From Pedobacter cryoconitis (lineage in GTDB: Bacteria > Bacteroidota > Bacteroidia > Sphingobacteriales > Sphingobacteriaceae): a stretch of 64,000 nt of DNA. The DNA lies in assembly GCF_001590605.1 (NCBI RefSeq), contig NZ_CP014504.1:4402001-4466000 (forward strand). Direction: 5' to 3'. Numbering within the stretch: position 1 is the stretch's first letter; every line of letters begins with the position of its first letter. A program made the position numbers and the translations under genes. Shown one piece after another: positions 34,482 through 43,759 of the stretch. The notes under the pieces are model-generated. The model saw nothing but the letters and a program-made list of their open reading frames with translations. It was not told the origin of the DNA and did no database searches.

Positions 34482-37400
34482 ATGAAGACCGTAGTCAAAC
34501 TGCTGATTTTTTTTGCGCTGCAGGTTACCCTGAATGCCTATTCACAGATTAAGGTAACACTAAAATTGAAATCTGCTGGTTTTGAACAGGTTATTGATGC
34601 CATACAAAATCAAACTCCCTATCATTTTATTTATAGCGAAACACAGATCCCAACTCAGAAAATTACGCTGAAAGTTCGCGGGAAGGAAGTCTTTGCCGCG
34701 CTAAATCAACTCTTGAAAGGCACCGGTTTTACCTACAAATTACTGGAAAATAACCTGATTGCAATCAGGCCACTCACAGAAACCGTGGTCAGCACGCTGA
34801 TCAGAGGAAGAGTCACTGATGAGAATTCGGCCCCTATCGCACGGACTTCCGTTAAAGTAAAAGGCACAGTGCTAAGTACTCAAACAGACCAGAATGGGGG
34901 ATTTTCTATCCTTACTGTCCCAAATTCAGTATTGATATTCAGCCAGGTCGGTTATCAGTACCGCGAGTTCCCCCTCAAAGACCTGACCTCAGTACAGATT
35001 TCAATGCGTCCATTACAAAATGATCTTGATGAAGTAATGATTACTGCTTTAAATATCCCGAAAGAAGAACGAAAAATCGGCTATGCCATTTCTGCTATTA
35101 GCGGCTATTCTTTAACAAAAGCAAGAGAATCAAATATTGTCAACGCGCTGGAAGGACAAATTGCCGGCCTGAATATCAGCGGTGTAAATGGCGGTCCCAG
35201 TTCATCTGCAAGAATATTACTCCGTGGAGCAGCAAGTATGACTGCCGGCTCTCCTTTATTTGTAGTGAACGGGGTTCCAATTGACAATACACAGAGAGGG
35301 AGCGCCAATGAATATGGAGGGCCAGATTATGGAGATGGGATCAGCAATATCAATCCAGACGATGTGGAAACGATAACCGTTTTAAAAGGCTCGGCAGCCT
35401 CAGCACTTTATGGAGCGCGTGCAGCAAATGGTGTAATCCTGATTACGATTAAAAGTGCAAAGAAAAACGCTGGAGCTGCCATAGAATATAATACCAATCT
35501 ATCTTTTGATAAAGTCATTAACAATACAGACTTTCAATACATTTATGGACAGGGTACACAAAATAAGCGGCCCGGAACTGTTGCTGCTGCCGTGGCATCC
35601 GGTTTATACAGCTGGGGGGAAAAACTGGATGGCCAGCCAACCATTCAGTTTGACGGCAATATGCATCCTTATTCCGCAGTAAAAGATAATATTCAAAAAT
35701 TCTACCGGATAGCGCCGGCTTTTACCAATACCATTTCAATAAATCATGGTGGCCAGAATGGTTCTGTTCACTTGTCAGCTTCCAATCTTAACCAGCAAGC
35801 TACGATCAGAAATAGCAGTTTAGACCGAAAAACAGTTAACCTTTATACTACACATGACCTGACCCGAAATTTAAGTTTCACTTTTAACGGAAATTATATC
35901 CGCGAGTATAATAAAAACAGGTCTTATCTGAGTGACGGTCCTTTGAATGCAAATTATGGTATTGCTGCACTGGCAACAAACATAAACCAAGCAACGCTGT
36001 CCCCCGGATATAACCTGAAAACGGGTGCTGAAACTCCATGGAATGACGATGAATATAAAACCAATCCTTATTTCATCCTTAACCGACAGGCGGATTATTC
36101 AAGCCGCAACCGCTTTATCTCCTCTGCTTCTGCTCAATATAAATTCAACGACTGGATTTACCTGCAAGCCAGATTGGGATATGATAAAAGTAATGATGAT
36201 ATCCTGAGTGTTATTCCAACAGGAGCCGCCTTTTCTGTGAATGGAGAAGGAGGCATCAACTCGTTGAAAAAATCCAGTATTTCTGAATTAAACAGCGACT
36301 TTTTACTGGCAGCGAACAGAAATCTGAGCCAGGATCTTAAACTGGATGTTTCTGTAGGAACCAATTTCCGGAAAAGGGAAGTCGAATCGGCAAGCTTAAT
36401 GGGTTCCAGGTTCATTGTTCCTTATCTGTATACCGCTTCCAATCTGATTACTGTCATTAACAATAATACCTATGCGAAGATAGTTACAGAATCGGCCTAT
36501 TATACAGCAGATTTAAATTATAAAAACTACCTGAATTTATCCGCAACAGGCAGATATGATGTTTATTCTACCCTCCCCCGTAATAACAGAGGCATATTCG
36601 TTCCAGGTGTTTCGGCAAGTTTCGTTTTTTCTGACCTGCTGAAATTAAAGGGACTGAATTATGGTAAATTAAGAGCGAGTTTTGCAAAAACCAGTGGAGA
36701 GCCCATACAACCTTATACCACACAAACTTATTATTCAACCACCAGTGATATCAACGGAGTTCCATTAGGTAATTTTTCCAGAGATCTGCCTAACTATAAC
36801 CTCCGTCCTTTCACCTTGAATGAATTTGAAACCGGGATTAATCTAAAAATGCTGAATAACCGTTTGTTCTTTGATTTCAATTATTTCCACCGGATTACAA
36901 ATAACGAGATTATCAATGCCAAACAATCTGTAACCTCGGGCTTCACTTCTGCCTATGTCAATTTAGGGACAACCCGTAATACCGGAGTTGAAATACTTTT
37001 ACAGGGAATTGTGATTGACCACAAAGATTTCAAATGGAGAACAGGCTTTAATATAAGTCATATTGATAACCGTCTGCTATCAATTGATGGTACGAGTAAG
37101 TATGCTTTAGCTGGTACTTACAGGCCATTAAATGCGTATACAGCCATGGTTGTTGGAAAACCAATTACACAGATTATGGCTTACGATTATCTGCGTGATG
37201 CCAAAGGAAATATAAGCATTGGTTCTGATGGTATACCCATGCGCGGGGATCTGAAAGCGATGGGCAGCACCCTTCCCAACGTTTATGGCGGTTTCAGTAA
37301 TAATATTTATTATAAGAATTTCAACTTCTCCATGCTGATTGATTTTAAATACGGAAATAAGATTTTGTCAGCAACAGAAAATTATTCTTACGTATTTGGG

Positions 37401-37811
37401 TTGAATAAAGCAACGCTCGAAGGAAGAGAAACAGGTATTATAGCGCCCGGTGTGCATCCTGATGGTACAGTGAATACAACAAATGTTCCTGCCTATAGTT
37501 ATTATCCGCAGCTGGCTACAAATATCTCCGCATTATCAGTGCTGAATGGTAGTTTTATCAAGGTCAGACAAGTTACGCTCGGTTATACAATCCCTGCAAA
37601 CAGTTTGAGAAGAACACCTTTCAGTACGATTTCCATTGACTTGGTTGCAAGAAACTTATTTACACTAGTCAAATACACTAAAAATATCGACCCTGAGTCT
37701 GAGTTCTCTTCCAGCTTGAACTATGCTGGTATTGAGGGGGCTTCTTTTCCCGCTACCCGGACTTTCGGTATCAATGTCAATTTCAAATTTCAACAAGGAA
37801 AAAAACCATGA
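34482..37811 (+). CDS. SusC-type TonB-dependent transducer with STN domain
   Basis: 1109 aa. Signal peptide (about 1-21), STN signalling domain (about 22-100, FEQVIDAIQNQTPYHFIYSE and LNQLLKGTGFTYKL), carboxypeptidase-regulatory-like domain (about 108-185), plug with TITVLKGSAASALYGARAA, and barrel ending GINVNFKFQQ. The STN domain contacts FecR in the periplasm, so this receptor both imports and reports its substrate. Its stop overlaps the SusD start by four bases. Confidence 0.94.
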   Translation: MKTVVKLLIFFALQVTLNAYSQIKVTLKLKSAGFEQVIDAIQNQTPYHFIYSETQIPTQKITLKVRGKEVFAALNQLLKGTGFTYKLLENNLIAIRPLTETVVSTLIRGRVTDENSAPIARTSVKVKGTVLSTQTDQNGGFSILTVPNSVLIFSQVGYQYREFPLKDLTSVQISMRPLQNDLDEVMITALNIPKEERKIGYAISAISGYSLTKARESNIVNALEGQIAGLNISGVNGGPSSSARILLRGAASMTAGSPLFVVNGVPIDNTQRGSANEYGGPDYGDGISNINPDDVETITVLKGSAASALYGARAANGVILITIKSAKKNAGAAIEYNTNLSFDKVINNTDFQYIYGQGTQNKRPGTVAAAVASGLYSWGEKLDGQPTIQFDGNMHPYSAVKDNIQKFYRIAPAFTNTISINHGGQNGSVHLSASNLNQQATIRNSSLDRKTVNLYTTHDLTRNLSFTFNGNYIREYNKNRSYLSDGPLNANYGIAALATNINQATLSPGYNLKTGAETPWNDDEYKTNPYFILNRQADYSSRNRFISSASAQYKFNDWIYLQARLGYDKSNDDILSVIPTGAAFSVNGEGGINSLKKSSISELNSDFLLAANRNLSQDLKLDVSVGTNFRKREVESASLMGSRFIVPYLYTASNLITVINNNTYAKIVTESAYYTADLNYKNYLNLSATGRYDVYSTLPRNNRGIFVPGVSASFVFSDLLKLKGLNYGKLRASFAKTSGEPIQPYTTQTYYSTTSDINGVPLGNFSRDLPNYNLRPFTLNEFETGINLKMLNNRLFFDFNYFHRITNNEIINAKQSVTSGFTSAYVNLGTTRNTGVEILLQGIVIDHKDFKWRTGFNISHIDNRLLSIDGTSKYALAGTYRPLNAYTAMVVGKPITQIMAYDYLRDAKGNISIGSDGIPMRGDLKAMGSTLPNVYGGFSNNIYYKNFNFSMLIDFKYGNKILSATENYSYVFGLNKATLEGRETGIIAPGVHPDGTVNTTNVPAYSYYPQLATNISALSVLNGSFIKVRQVTLGYTIPANSLRRTPFSTISIDLVARNLFTLVKYTKNIDPESEFSSSLNYAGIEGASFPATRTFGINVNFKFQQGKKP

Positions 37812-39406
37812 AGAAGTATACTATTTTCCTGCTAAGTTTTTTAATCGCTACCCAGTTTAGCTGCAGTAAGGCGCAGCTGGATAAAATCAATACTGACCCG
37901 ACAAAATTACCTGGTGAATTGTATAATCCTGATGCACTGCTTTCGACTGCTCAATTCAAATCTTCTAATAAAGGATACTATCAATTGCTCTATCAAAGTA
38001 CAATGATGCAGCTATTAGCCTCTACTTATGTTTATTATAACAATGGGGATAAGTATGTGAATGCGGGTAGTTTTACAGATTATCAGGGTAGAATCTTTGA
38101 AGAAGGTTATGCAGATGCTTCTACCATCAGGGAAATGCAGCGTCTTGCTAAAGAGAAAGATCCTGTGGCCTATTCCAATCTGATTCATATCGGTGATATC
38201 ATGTTTGTCCTGATTTTACAACGGATTACTGATACTTACGGTGATGTACCCTATTCGCAGGCTTCAAAAGCAAGAGAAGGGATTAAATACCCGGTATACG
38301 ACCGGCAAGAGGATGTTTATAAAGCTATGCTGGCCGACCTCGATCAAGCGATTAATGGTTTAGATCCGGCGAAACCGAAACCAACAGCAGATCTGTTTTA
38401 TCAGGGAGATATTACCAAATGGAAGAAATTTGGTTATTCGCTGATGTTAAGAGTGGCCATGCGTTTAACAAAGGTTGCGCCTGATTTGGCAAGACCCTGG
38501 GTAGAGAAAGCGGCAGCAGGAACATTTTCTGATAGTCATGACAATGCGATAGTCATCACTGATGAGTCCAATCTTGATGGTCAGAACGGAACATCCCTGG
38601 CTTTACGCACAGTGTCTGATTATAGAGAGGTACGCTGGAGCAAAACACTGATCGATGAGCTGAGAAAGAACAATGATCCCAGATTGGGGGTGATTGCTGA
38701 GGTCCCACAAAATGGTCTGGCGAATAATATCAATGAAAATCTTGCGGGGAATACTGATGTAGCGGTCCAAACTGGTTTACCCAATGGTTATGATTTGTCT
38801 GGTGGCAGGTTTGACATCAGCAATTATGCAGGATATCCTGGTGGGACTGGAACAGGTGCTGATTTCGCCCCGCTTGGAAAGTATTCAAGACCCCGCACGG
38901 CAGTTTACTTAAAGTTGGGAGGGCCGAATTTTGTCATGACTTATGCAGAGGTTGAGTTATTGAAGGCCGAAGCAAAGCTAAGAGGCTGGAATATTTCAGG
39001 GACTGCAGCCGGACATTACGCAAATGGTTTAAGGGGAGGATTAGAGGCAATGGCACAGCTGGATCAGGTTGCGGCAATTCCGGATGCAGTAATTAGTGCG
39101 TATGTAGCGGATCACCCGCTGGATGAATCGAGCCAGGCAAAGTCTTTTGAAATGATCAATACGCAGTATTGGGTGAGCACAGGTACTTGTTTTAATTTTA
39201 TAGAGAGCTGGTTGAACTGGAAAAGATCAGGTTATCCTGTACTTGCCCCAGTTAATTATCCAAGCAATGTGACGAACGCAACGATTCCAAGAAGATTGAT
39301 TTATTTATCTACAGAAATATTAAATAATACTGATAATTATAAGGAAGCCGTGAGCAGATTACCAGGGGGGGATTTACTGACTTCAAGAATTTGGTGGGAT
39401 AGATAA
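37808..39406 (+). CDS. SusD/RagB-type outer-membrane lipoprotein (SusD-like 2 group)
   Basis: 532 aa, lipobox QFSC (Cys at about 19) followed by KAQLDKINTDPTKLPG. Motifs of the SusD-like 2 branch: LILQRITDTYGDVPYSQASK, KKFGYSLMLRVAMRLTKVAP, and ESWLNWKRSGYPVL. Translationally coupled to the SusC. No glycosidase follows in the operon; the next gene is convergent. The substrate is therefore open, although the divergent SusCD-GH92 operon suggests a shared glycan. Confidence 0.92.
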   Translation: MKKYTIFLLSFLIATQFSCSKAQLDKINTDPTKLPGELYNPDALLSTAQFKSSNKGYYQLLYQSTMMQLLASTYVYYNNGDKYVNAGSFTDYQGRIFEEGYADASTIREMQRLAKEKDPVAYSNLIHIGDIMFVLILQRITDTYGDVPYSQASKAREGIKYPVYDRQEDVYKAMLADLDQAINGLDPAKPKPTADLFYQGDITKWKKFGYSLMLRVAMRLTKVAPDLARPWVEKAAAGTFSDSHDNAIVITDESNLDGQNGTSLALRTVSDYREVRWSKTLIDELRKNNDPRLGVIAEVPQNGLANNINENLAGNTDVAVQTGLPNGYDLSGGRFDISNYAGYPGGTGTGADFAPLGKYSRPRTAVYLKLGGPNFVMTYAEVELLKAEAKLRGWNISGTAAGHYANGLRGGLEAMAQLDQVAAIPDAVISAYVADHPLDESSQAKSFEMINTQYWVSTGTCFNFIESWLNWKRSGYPVLAPVNYPSNVTNATIPRRLIYLSTEILNNTDNYKEAVSRLPGGDLLTSRIWWDR

Positions 39407-39414
39407 TCACCTGA

Positions 39415-39924
39415 TTAATTGCTGTAAATATAGTGATCCTGAATATAGGGAATGATTATATTTCTCTCTATCACACCACCCCGGACCAACATCTTTTTTC
39501 TTCCCATTATTTGAATGATTTCACAAGACAAACCTTTAAGTGGCCCCTGCTGGATATTTATTTTCTGGCCTGGTTTAAAATACATATCCGATACTTCTAT
39601 ATCAGTTTCATTTTTCAAGACTAATTTTAAATCCATAATTACATTTTCACAAACTTTTACTGGTTCCTTTCCCATTCTTACATAGGATAAAACACCCGTT
39701 ATATTTTGTGCGCGGAATAAGTCCATTTTATCGTTCAGATATATAAATACATAGGAAGGAAAAAGTGGTGTATCAACATACTTTTTCCGGTCGCTCCATA
39801 TTTTAAGCTTTTTAGTTACCGGCAGAAAGAATTGGATGTTCAGGCTTTCAAGAGAATCGCACACCTTTTTTTCATAGCGAGATTGTGTGTAGATGACATA
39901 CCAACCATTGGTAAAATTTTTCAT
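39415..39924 (-). CDS. UpxY/NusG-like transcription antiterminator
   Basis: 169 aa from the ATG at 39922-39924. A longer frame reaches 40023, but the extra 33 residues lack similarity to the NGN domain, which begins WYVIYTQSRYEKKVCDSLES. The NGN domain (LPVTKKLKIWSDRKKYVDTP, then LFPSYVFIYL) is followed by a KOW motif (FKPGQKINIQQGPLKGL). Members of this family bind RNA polymerase and let it pass terminators inside capsule or exopolysaccharide operons, usually as the first gene of that operon. Here no polysaccharide gene is adjacent, so it appears orphaned. Confidence 0.85.
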   Translation of the reverse strand: MKNFTNGWYVIYTQSRYEKKVCDSLESLNIQFFLPVTKKLKIWSDRKKYVDTPLFPSYVFIYLNDKMDLFRAQNITGVLSYVRMGKEPVKVCENVIMDLKLVLKNETDIEVSDMYFKPGQKINIQQGPLKGLSCEIIQIMGRKKMLVRGGVIERNIIIPYIQDHYIYSN

Positions 39925-40220
39925 AAGGTTGTTCTTTCTGATAATTATCTGTAGCACAGATTGATTTGAGTATTTCTGATAAAAAGATAAAAAAATACTT
40001 CCCAAAACTAATTTATTACACAAAAAGCAACATAACCTACGCCAAATGACATTTTATAAGGATAATTATATATCAAACAATAATTATCAATTACATAAAC
40101 ACCTTATTTAATAATAATAATTTAATATATAGTTAACAATAAAAAAAACCAAATACTTAAATACAAAAATCACTTAACGCTAATCGTTTTTTCTATAGTT
40201 ATCCATAGATCATATCCAAA

Positions 40221-40256
40221 AAAAAAGCTATTTAACTGACGTTAAATAGCTTTTTT
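40221..40256 (-). terminator. terminator of the transketolase gene
   Basis: Stem GCTATTTAAC / GTTAAATAGC, loop TGAC, with T-runs on both strands, 16 bases past the transketolase stop. The strand from the NusG-like gene is not served by it. Confidence 0.85.
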
Positions 40257-40271
40257 AATTAAATACTATTT

Positions 40272-42281
40272 TTATTTACCTAACAGCGCTTTTGCTTTAG
40301 TCACTACATTATCAATCGTAAAACCGAATACTTTGTAAAGTTCTTCTGCAGGAGCAGATTCTCCGAAAGTATGCATTGCAATGATATCTCCTTCGTCGGT
40401 TACATATTTATGCCAGCCTAATGGCGAACCAGTCTCTACCGCTAAACGTTTACGAATAGCTTTCGGGAACACTTTTTCCTGATAGGCGGCATCTTGCTTT
40501 TCAAAGAGCTCCCAGGATGGCATACTGACAACACGGGCAGCAATTCCTTCTTCTTTTAATTTTGCCTGTGCGTCCAGAATTAAAGCAACTTCCGAACCAG
40601 TTGCGATCAGGATAAGCTCCGCTGTACCTTCAGCTTCAGAAAGAATGTATGCTCCTTTTTCAAGGTTTTCTGCTTTACCATATTTCTCCTGGTCTAACAC
40701 AGGTAAACCTTGTCTGGTAAATACCAGCGCAACTGGACCATCCTTATGTTCAAGCGCTACTCTCCATGCCTGAGCTGTTTCATTTGCATCTGCCGGACGG
40801 ATTAAAGTTATGTTTGGGATTGACCTTAAGGATATTAATTGCTCCACAGGCTGATGTGTAGTTCCATCTTCTCCCAAACCAATACTATCATGAGTATATA
40901 CAAAGATAGGTCTGATTTTCATGATGGCTGCCAAACGGATCGGCGGACGCATATACTCCGAGAACATCAGGAAGGTTGCCCCAAAAGGAATCACACCTCT
41001 GGTTAAGGCCATTCCCACTAAAGCAGAACCCATCGCATGTTCACGGATACCGAAATGGAAATTACGTCCGGTACGGTCTTCTGGTGTGAAGGAAGTATAT
41101 TCTTTAAGATTTGTATCCGTAGATGGGGCTAAATCTGCCGATCCACCTATTAATCCAGGTAAACTGGCAGCAATTGCATTCAGGACTTTTCCCGAAGCCT
41201 GACGGGTTGCCATTTTATCTTTCGAGGGCGCAAATACAGGTAAGGATTTTTTCCAGTCTTTTGGCAATTCACCTTTAAAGGCCTGTTCATAAGCTTCCGC
41301 AAGCTCAGGATGCGCCACTTTATACTGAGCAAATAACTCATCCCATTTTTCGTTCGCCTCAGTTCCTTTTTTACCCGCAGCCTGGTAGAACTCATCAACC
41401 TCTGCCGGAACAAAAAATGATTTTTCAGGATCAAAACCAAAAAACTCTTTAACCAGCTTAATTTCATCTGCCCCTAGCGGAGAGCCATGAGAGCCTGAAG
41501 TATTTGCTTTATTCGGGCTACCATAAGCAATTTGTGTACGCACTTTAATTAATGACGGACGATGAACTTCCGCTTTAGCATTTCTTACCGCATTGATAAT
41601 TGCGGTAATATCATTTCCATCACTTATTTCCTGTACATGCCAGTTATAAGCTTCAAAACGTTTGGTCACATCTTCTGTAAAGGCAATATCAGTATCCCCT
41701 TCGATAGAGATATGATTATCATCATATAAATAAATCAAATTACCCAGTTCCAGATGTCCCGCTAAAGAAGCAGCCTCAGAAGTTACCCCTTCCATCATAT
41801 CACCATCACTACAGATGGCGTAAATTTTATAATCAAATAAATCAAATCCAGGTCTGTTAAACCTTGCTGCAAGGTGCCTTTGTGCGATTGCGAAACCTAC
41901 ACCATTCGCAAATCCTTGTCCCAATGGCCCGGTAGTGACATCAACACCATCAATTAAACCATATTCAGGGTGACCAGCAGTTTTACTGTTCAGCTGCCGG
42001 AAATTTTTAAGATCATCAATAGTTACATTAAAACCGGTAAGGTGCAATAAACTGTACTGTAACATACAACCATGCCCTGCCGAGAGAATAAACCTGTCCC
42101 TGTTAGCCCAATCCGGGTTTTTAGGATTATACTTCATATAATGCGCATACAATACATGGCCCATTGGCGCAGCACCCATAGGCATACCCGGGTGTCCGGA
42201 GTTCGCTTTCTGTACAGCATCAATTGATAAGGTACGTACAGTATTAATTGCTAATTCTTCAATGTTAAGATTCGAATCCAT
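40272..42281 (-). CDS. tkt: transketolase
   Basis: 669 aa, full length. Thiamine-diphosphate binding: CSDGDMMEGVTSEAASLAGH...NLIYLYDDNHISI, N-terminal signature SIDAVQKANSGHPGMPMGAA, and the pyrimidine domain with GIREHAMGSALVGMALTRG and HDSIGLGEDGTTHQPVEQL. It moves two-carbon units between sugar phosphates in the non-oxidative pentose phosphate pathway. Stands alone as a unit, with a terminator behind it. Its position among glycan genes is probably chance. Confidence 0.96.
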   Translation of the reverse strand: MDSNLNIEELAINTVRTLSIDAVQKANSGHPGMPMGAAPMGHVLYAHYMKYNPKNPDWANRDRFILSAGHGCMLQYSLLHLTGFNVTIDDLKNFRQLNSKTAGHPEYGLIDGVDVTTGPLGQGFANGVGFAIAQRHLAARFNRPGFDLFDYKIYAICSDGDMMEGVTSEAASLAGHLELGNLIYLYDDNHISIEGDTDIAFTEDVTKRFEAYNWHVQEISDGNDITAIINAVRNAKAEVHRPSLIKVRTQIAYGSPNKANTSGSHGSPLGADEIKLVKEFFGFDPEKSFFVPAEVDEFYQAAGKKGTEANEKWDELFAQYKVAHPELAEAYEQAFKGELPKDWKKSLPVFAPSKDKMATRQASGKVLNAIAASLPGLIGGSADLAPSTDTNLKEYTSFTPEDRTGRNFHFGIREHAMGSALVGMALTRGVIPFGATFLMFSEYMRPPIRLAAIMKIRPIFVYTHDSIGLGEDGTTHQPVEQLISLRSIPNITLIRPADANETAQAWRVALEHKDGPVALVFTRQGLPVLDQEKYGKAENLEKGAYILSEAEGTAELILIATGSEVALILDAQAKLKEEGIAARVVSMPSWELFEKQDAAYQEKVFPKAIRKRLAVETGSPLGWHKYVTDEGDIIAMHTFGESAPAEELYKVFGFTIDNVVTKAKALLGK

Positions 42282-42432
42282 TTTTAAGTATTTATTGTGA
42301 TACTTTTACTACGATCAAATGCCCGATTTGTTTTAAACAAATGGATTTTTTACAGAATACCGATAAACAAACAGTCCACTGATTCTTAATTAATAATCCT
42401 CAAAAACTTAAACAGAAAACCTTAAAAATTTA

Positions 42433-42466
42433 AACAAAAAAAAGAGCGCTATCAGCGCCCCTCTTT
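42433..42466 (-). terminator. terminator of the GH18 gene
   Basis: Stem AAAGAG/CTCTTT plus CGCT/AGCG with a three-base bulge, followed on the minus strand by an eight-T run. Confidence 0.7.
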
Positions 42467-42494
42467 CATTTTTGGTGTGTGTGTTACAGAAATA

Positions 42495-43448
42495 CTATGG
42501 AGTATAGGTTGTACCCTGACCACCGTATAGTGCTTTTGATATACTTGATAAGTAAGTGCTTTTATTCGTACCTGTCAGATTATAGTATAGATAAACACCA
42601 TAGCCCTCGTTTACAGTTCTGGTTGCATTTGTAGTTGCAGTAGTTACGCTGGTTGCCTGGATATCAGTCGCAGCAGGGCCTAACTGGCTTTTAGTCAAAC
42701 CTGGAATATTAGGAACAGCATAAGTACTGTAATATGGGTTCCATGCATAGTTCACTTTAGAACCAACCGTTACGCCATTGTAAGATAAGTTAGCAGCTGA
42801 AGGCCCGATATTATAAAATGATATAATTTTATTTGGCATTAACTGACGAAGTGCAGTAACCAGGTATACAAAAGAACTTGAATTTGGTTGTCCCGTTCCA
42901 TTTTTACCATATTCTGAATATTCATCATCAAAGTCAATTCCGTCTAAACCATAAGTAGTCACAGCATTACTCAATTGTTGCGCAAATGCCTGTGCAGCTG
43001 CCTGGTTAGGGAAGTTAGCAAAACCAGCCCCCTGGTGATTACCTAAAACAGAAAGCATTACTTTGATGCCTTTATCTTGAAGCGGCTTAATTTTGGTAGC
43101 TCTGTTATTTAATACACTGGTAACTTGAGGGTTAAAAAACAACTCCGCTTTTTGTGTAGTCGTGTTATAATTAATGTTGGCAGCGAAAATTATTCCGATA
43201 TCAAATAACTGTTTGCCATTTGCCAGTTTGTACTTACCAACCTCTAGCATGTCATTGCTGTTTACTTCTACATAACAAACCCCAACAGGTCCGGCCTGGC
43301 CTATGGCATTCGTTTGATTGGAAGAAAGATTCTGATCAGGAGTTTGATTGACTGGTTGGTCCTTTTTACAGGCTGAAGCCATTAAAAGGACAAGACTTAC
43401 CGAAGTAATTGCAGTCTTCTTTAAGATTGCATTGAATTTTTTGTTCAT
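42495..43448 (-). CDS. GH18 endo-beta-N-acetylglucosaminidase-like lipoprotein
   Basis: 317 aa. Lipobox MASAC (Cys27) then a linker rich in Gln/Asn. The GH18 catalytic motif is GLDGIDFDDEYSEYG with Asp172, Asp174 and the acid Glu176; IKVMLSVLGNHQG is the strand-3 motif. DFDDEY plus the short length match the EndoH/EndoF1 branch, which cuts the chitobiose core of high-mannose N-glycans, rather than chitinases. The lipobox suggests exposure on the outer membrane. With the GH92 enzyme it would release and trim N-glycans. Monocistronic. Confidence 0.85.
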   Translation of the reverse strand: MNKKFNAILKKTAITSVSLVLLMASACKKDQPVNQTPDQNLSSNQTNAIGQAGPVGVCYVEVNSNDMLEVGKYKLANGKQLFDIGIIFAANINYNTTTQKAELFFNPQVTSVLNNRATKIKPLQDKGIKVMLSVLGNHQGAGFANFPNQAAAQAFAQQLSNAVTTYGLDGIDFDDEYSEYGKNGTGQPNSSSFVYLVTALRQLMPNKIISFYNIGPSAANLSYNGVTVGSKVNYAWNPYYSTYAVPNIPGLTKSQLGPAATDIQATSVTTATTNATRTVNEGYGVYLYYNLTGTNKSTYLSSISKALYGGQGTTYTP

Positions 43449-43759
43449 ACGAATTAATTTGGTAGATGATTAATTGTTTTTTAAATATTTGGTTATTGTT
43501 GACTAAAGTCTGCCTGAACGTTTAAGTAGATAAAACGTTTAAGCATAGCTAAGTTAGTAGATTGATTTGAACAAACCAATAGTCCGGATTTCTTTTATCA
43601 CAAGAACTAGACCAGCAGTAAAAAAGACCAGCAAACAACTGCTTTAAAACATTTCTGACCTTCAAATAAATAATTATATTTAGCTAATAATCAATAGGAT
43701 AAACTAATATGTTTTAGTAACACCTAACTATTTTACGGATCTCAACAATCAACTCTGCT
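43449..43759. other. 311-base divergent intergenic region between GH18 and GH97 genes
   Basis: AT-rich, no gene seen. It must hold both promoters. Two copies of AACGTTTAAG (43517-43526 and 43534-43543) lie 70-95 bases upstream of the GH18 start. Confidence 0.6.
43517..43543. promoter_or_regulatory. pair of AACGTTTAAG direct repeats upstream of GH18
   Basis: Two identical 10-base copies, 17 bases apart start to start, in the divergent promoter region. A regulator binding in tandem is possible; no regulator gene is adjacent. Confidence 0.4.

Noticed and set aside
39925..40023. Extra 33 residues at the start of the NusG-like protein
   Set aside because: They lack NGN-domain similarity and the ATG at 39922 directly precedes the conserved WYVIYTQ.
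40024..40220. Small gene in the AT-rich gap upstream of the NusG-like gene
   Set aside because: Very AT-rich with stops in all frames; most likely the promoter region of the NusG-like gene.
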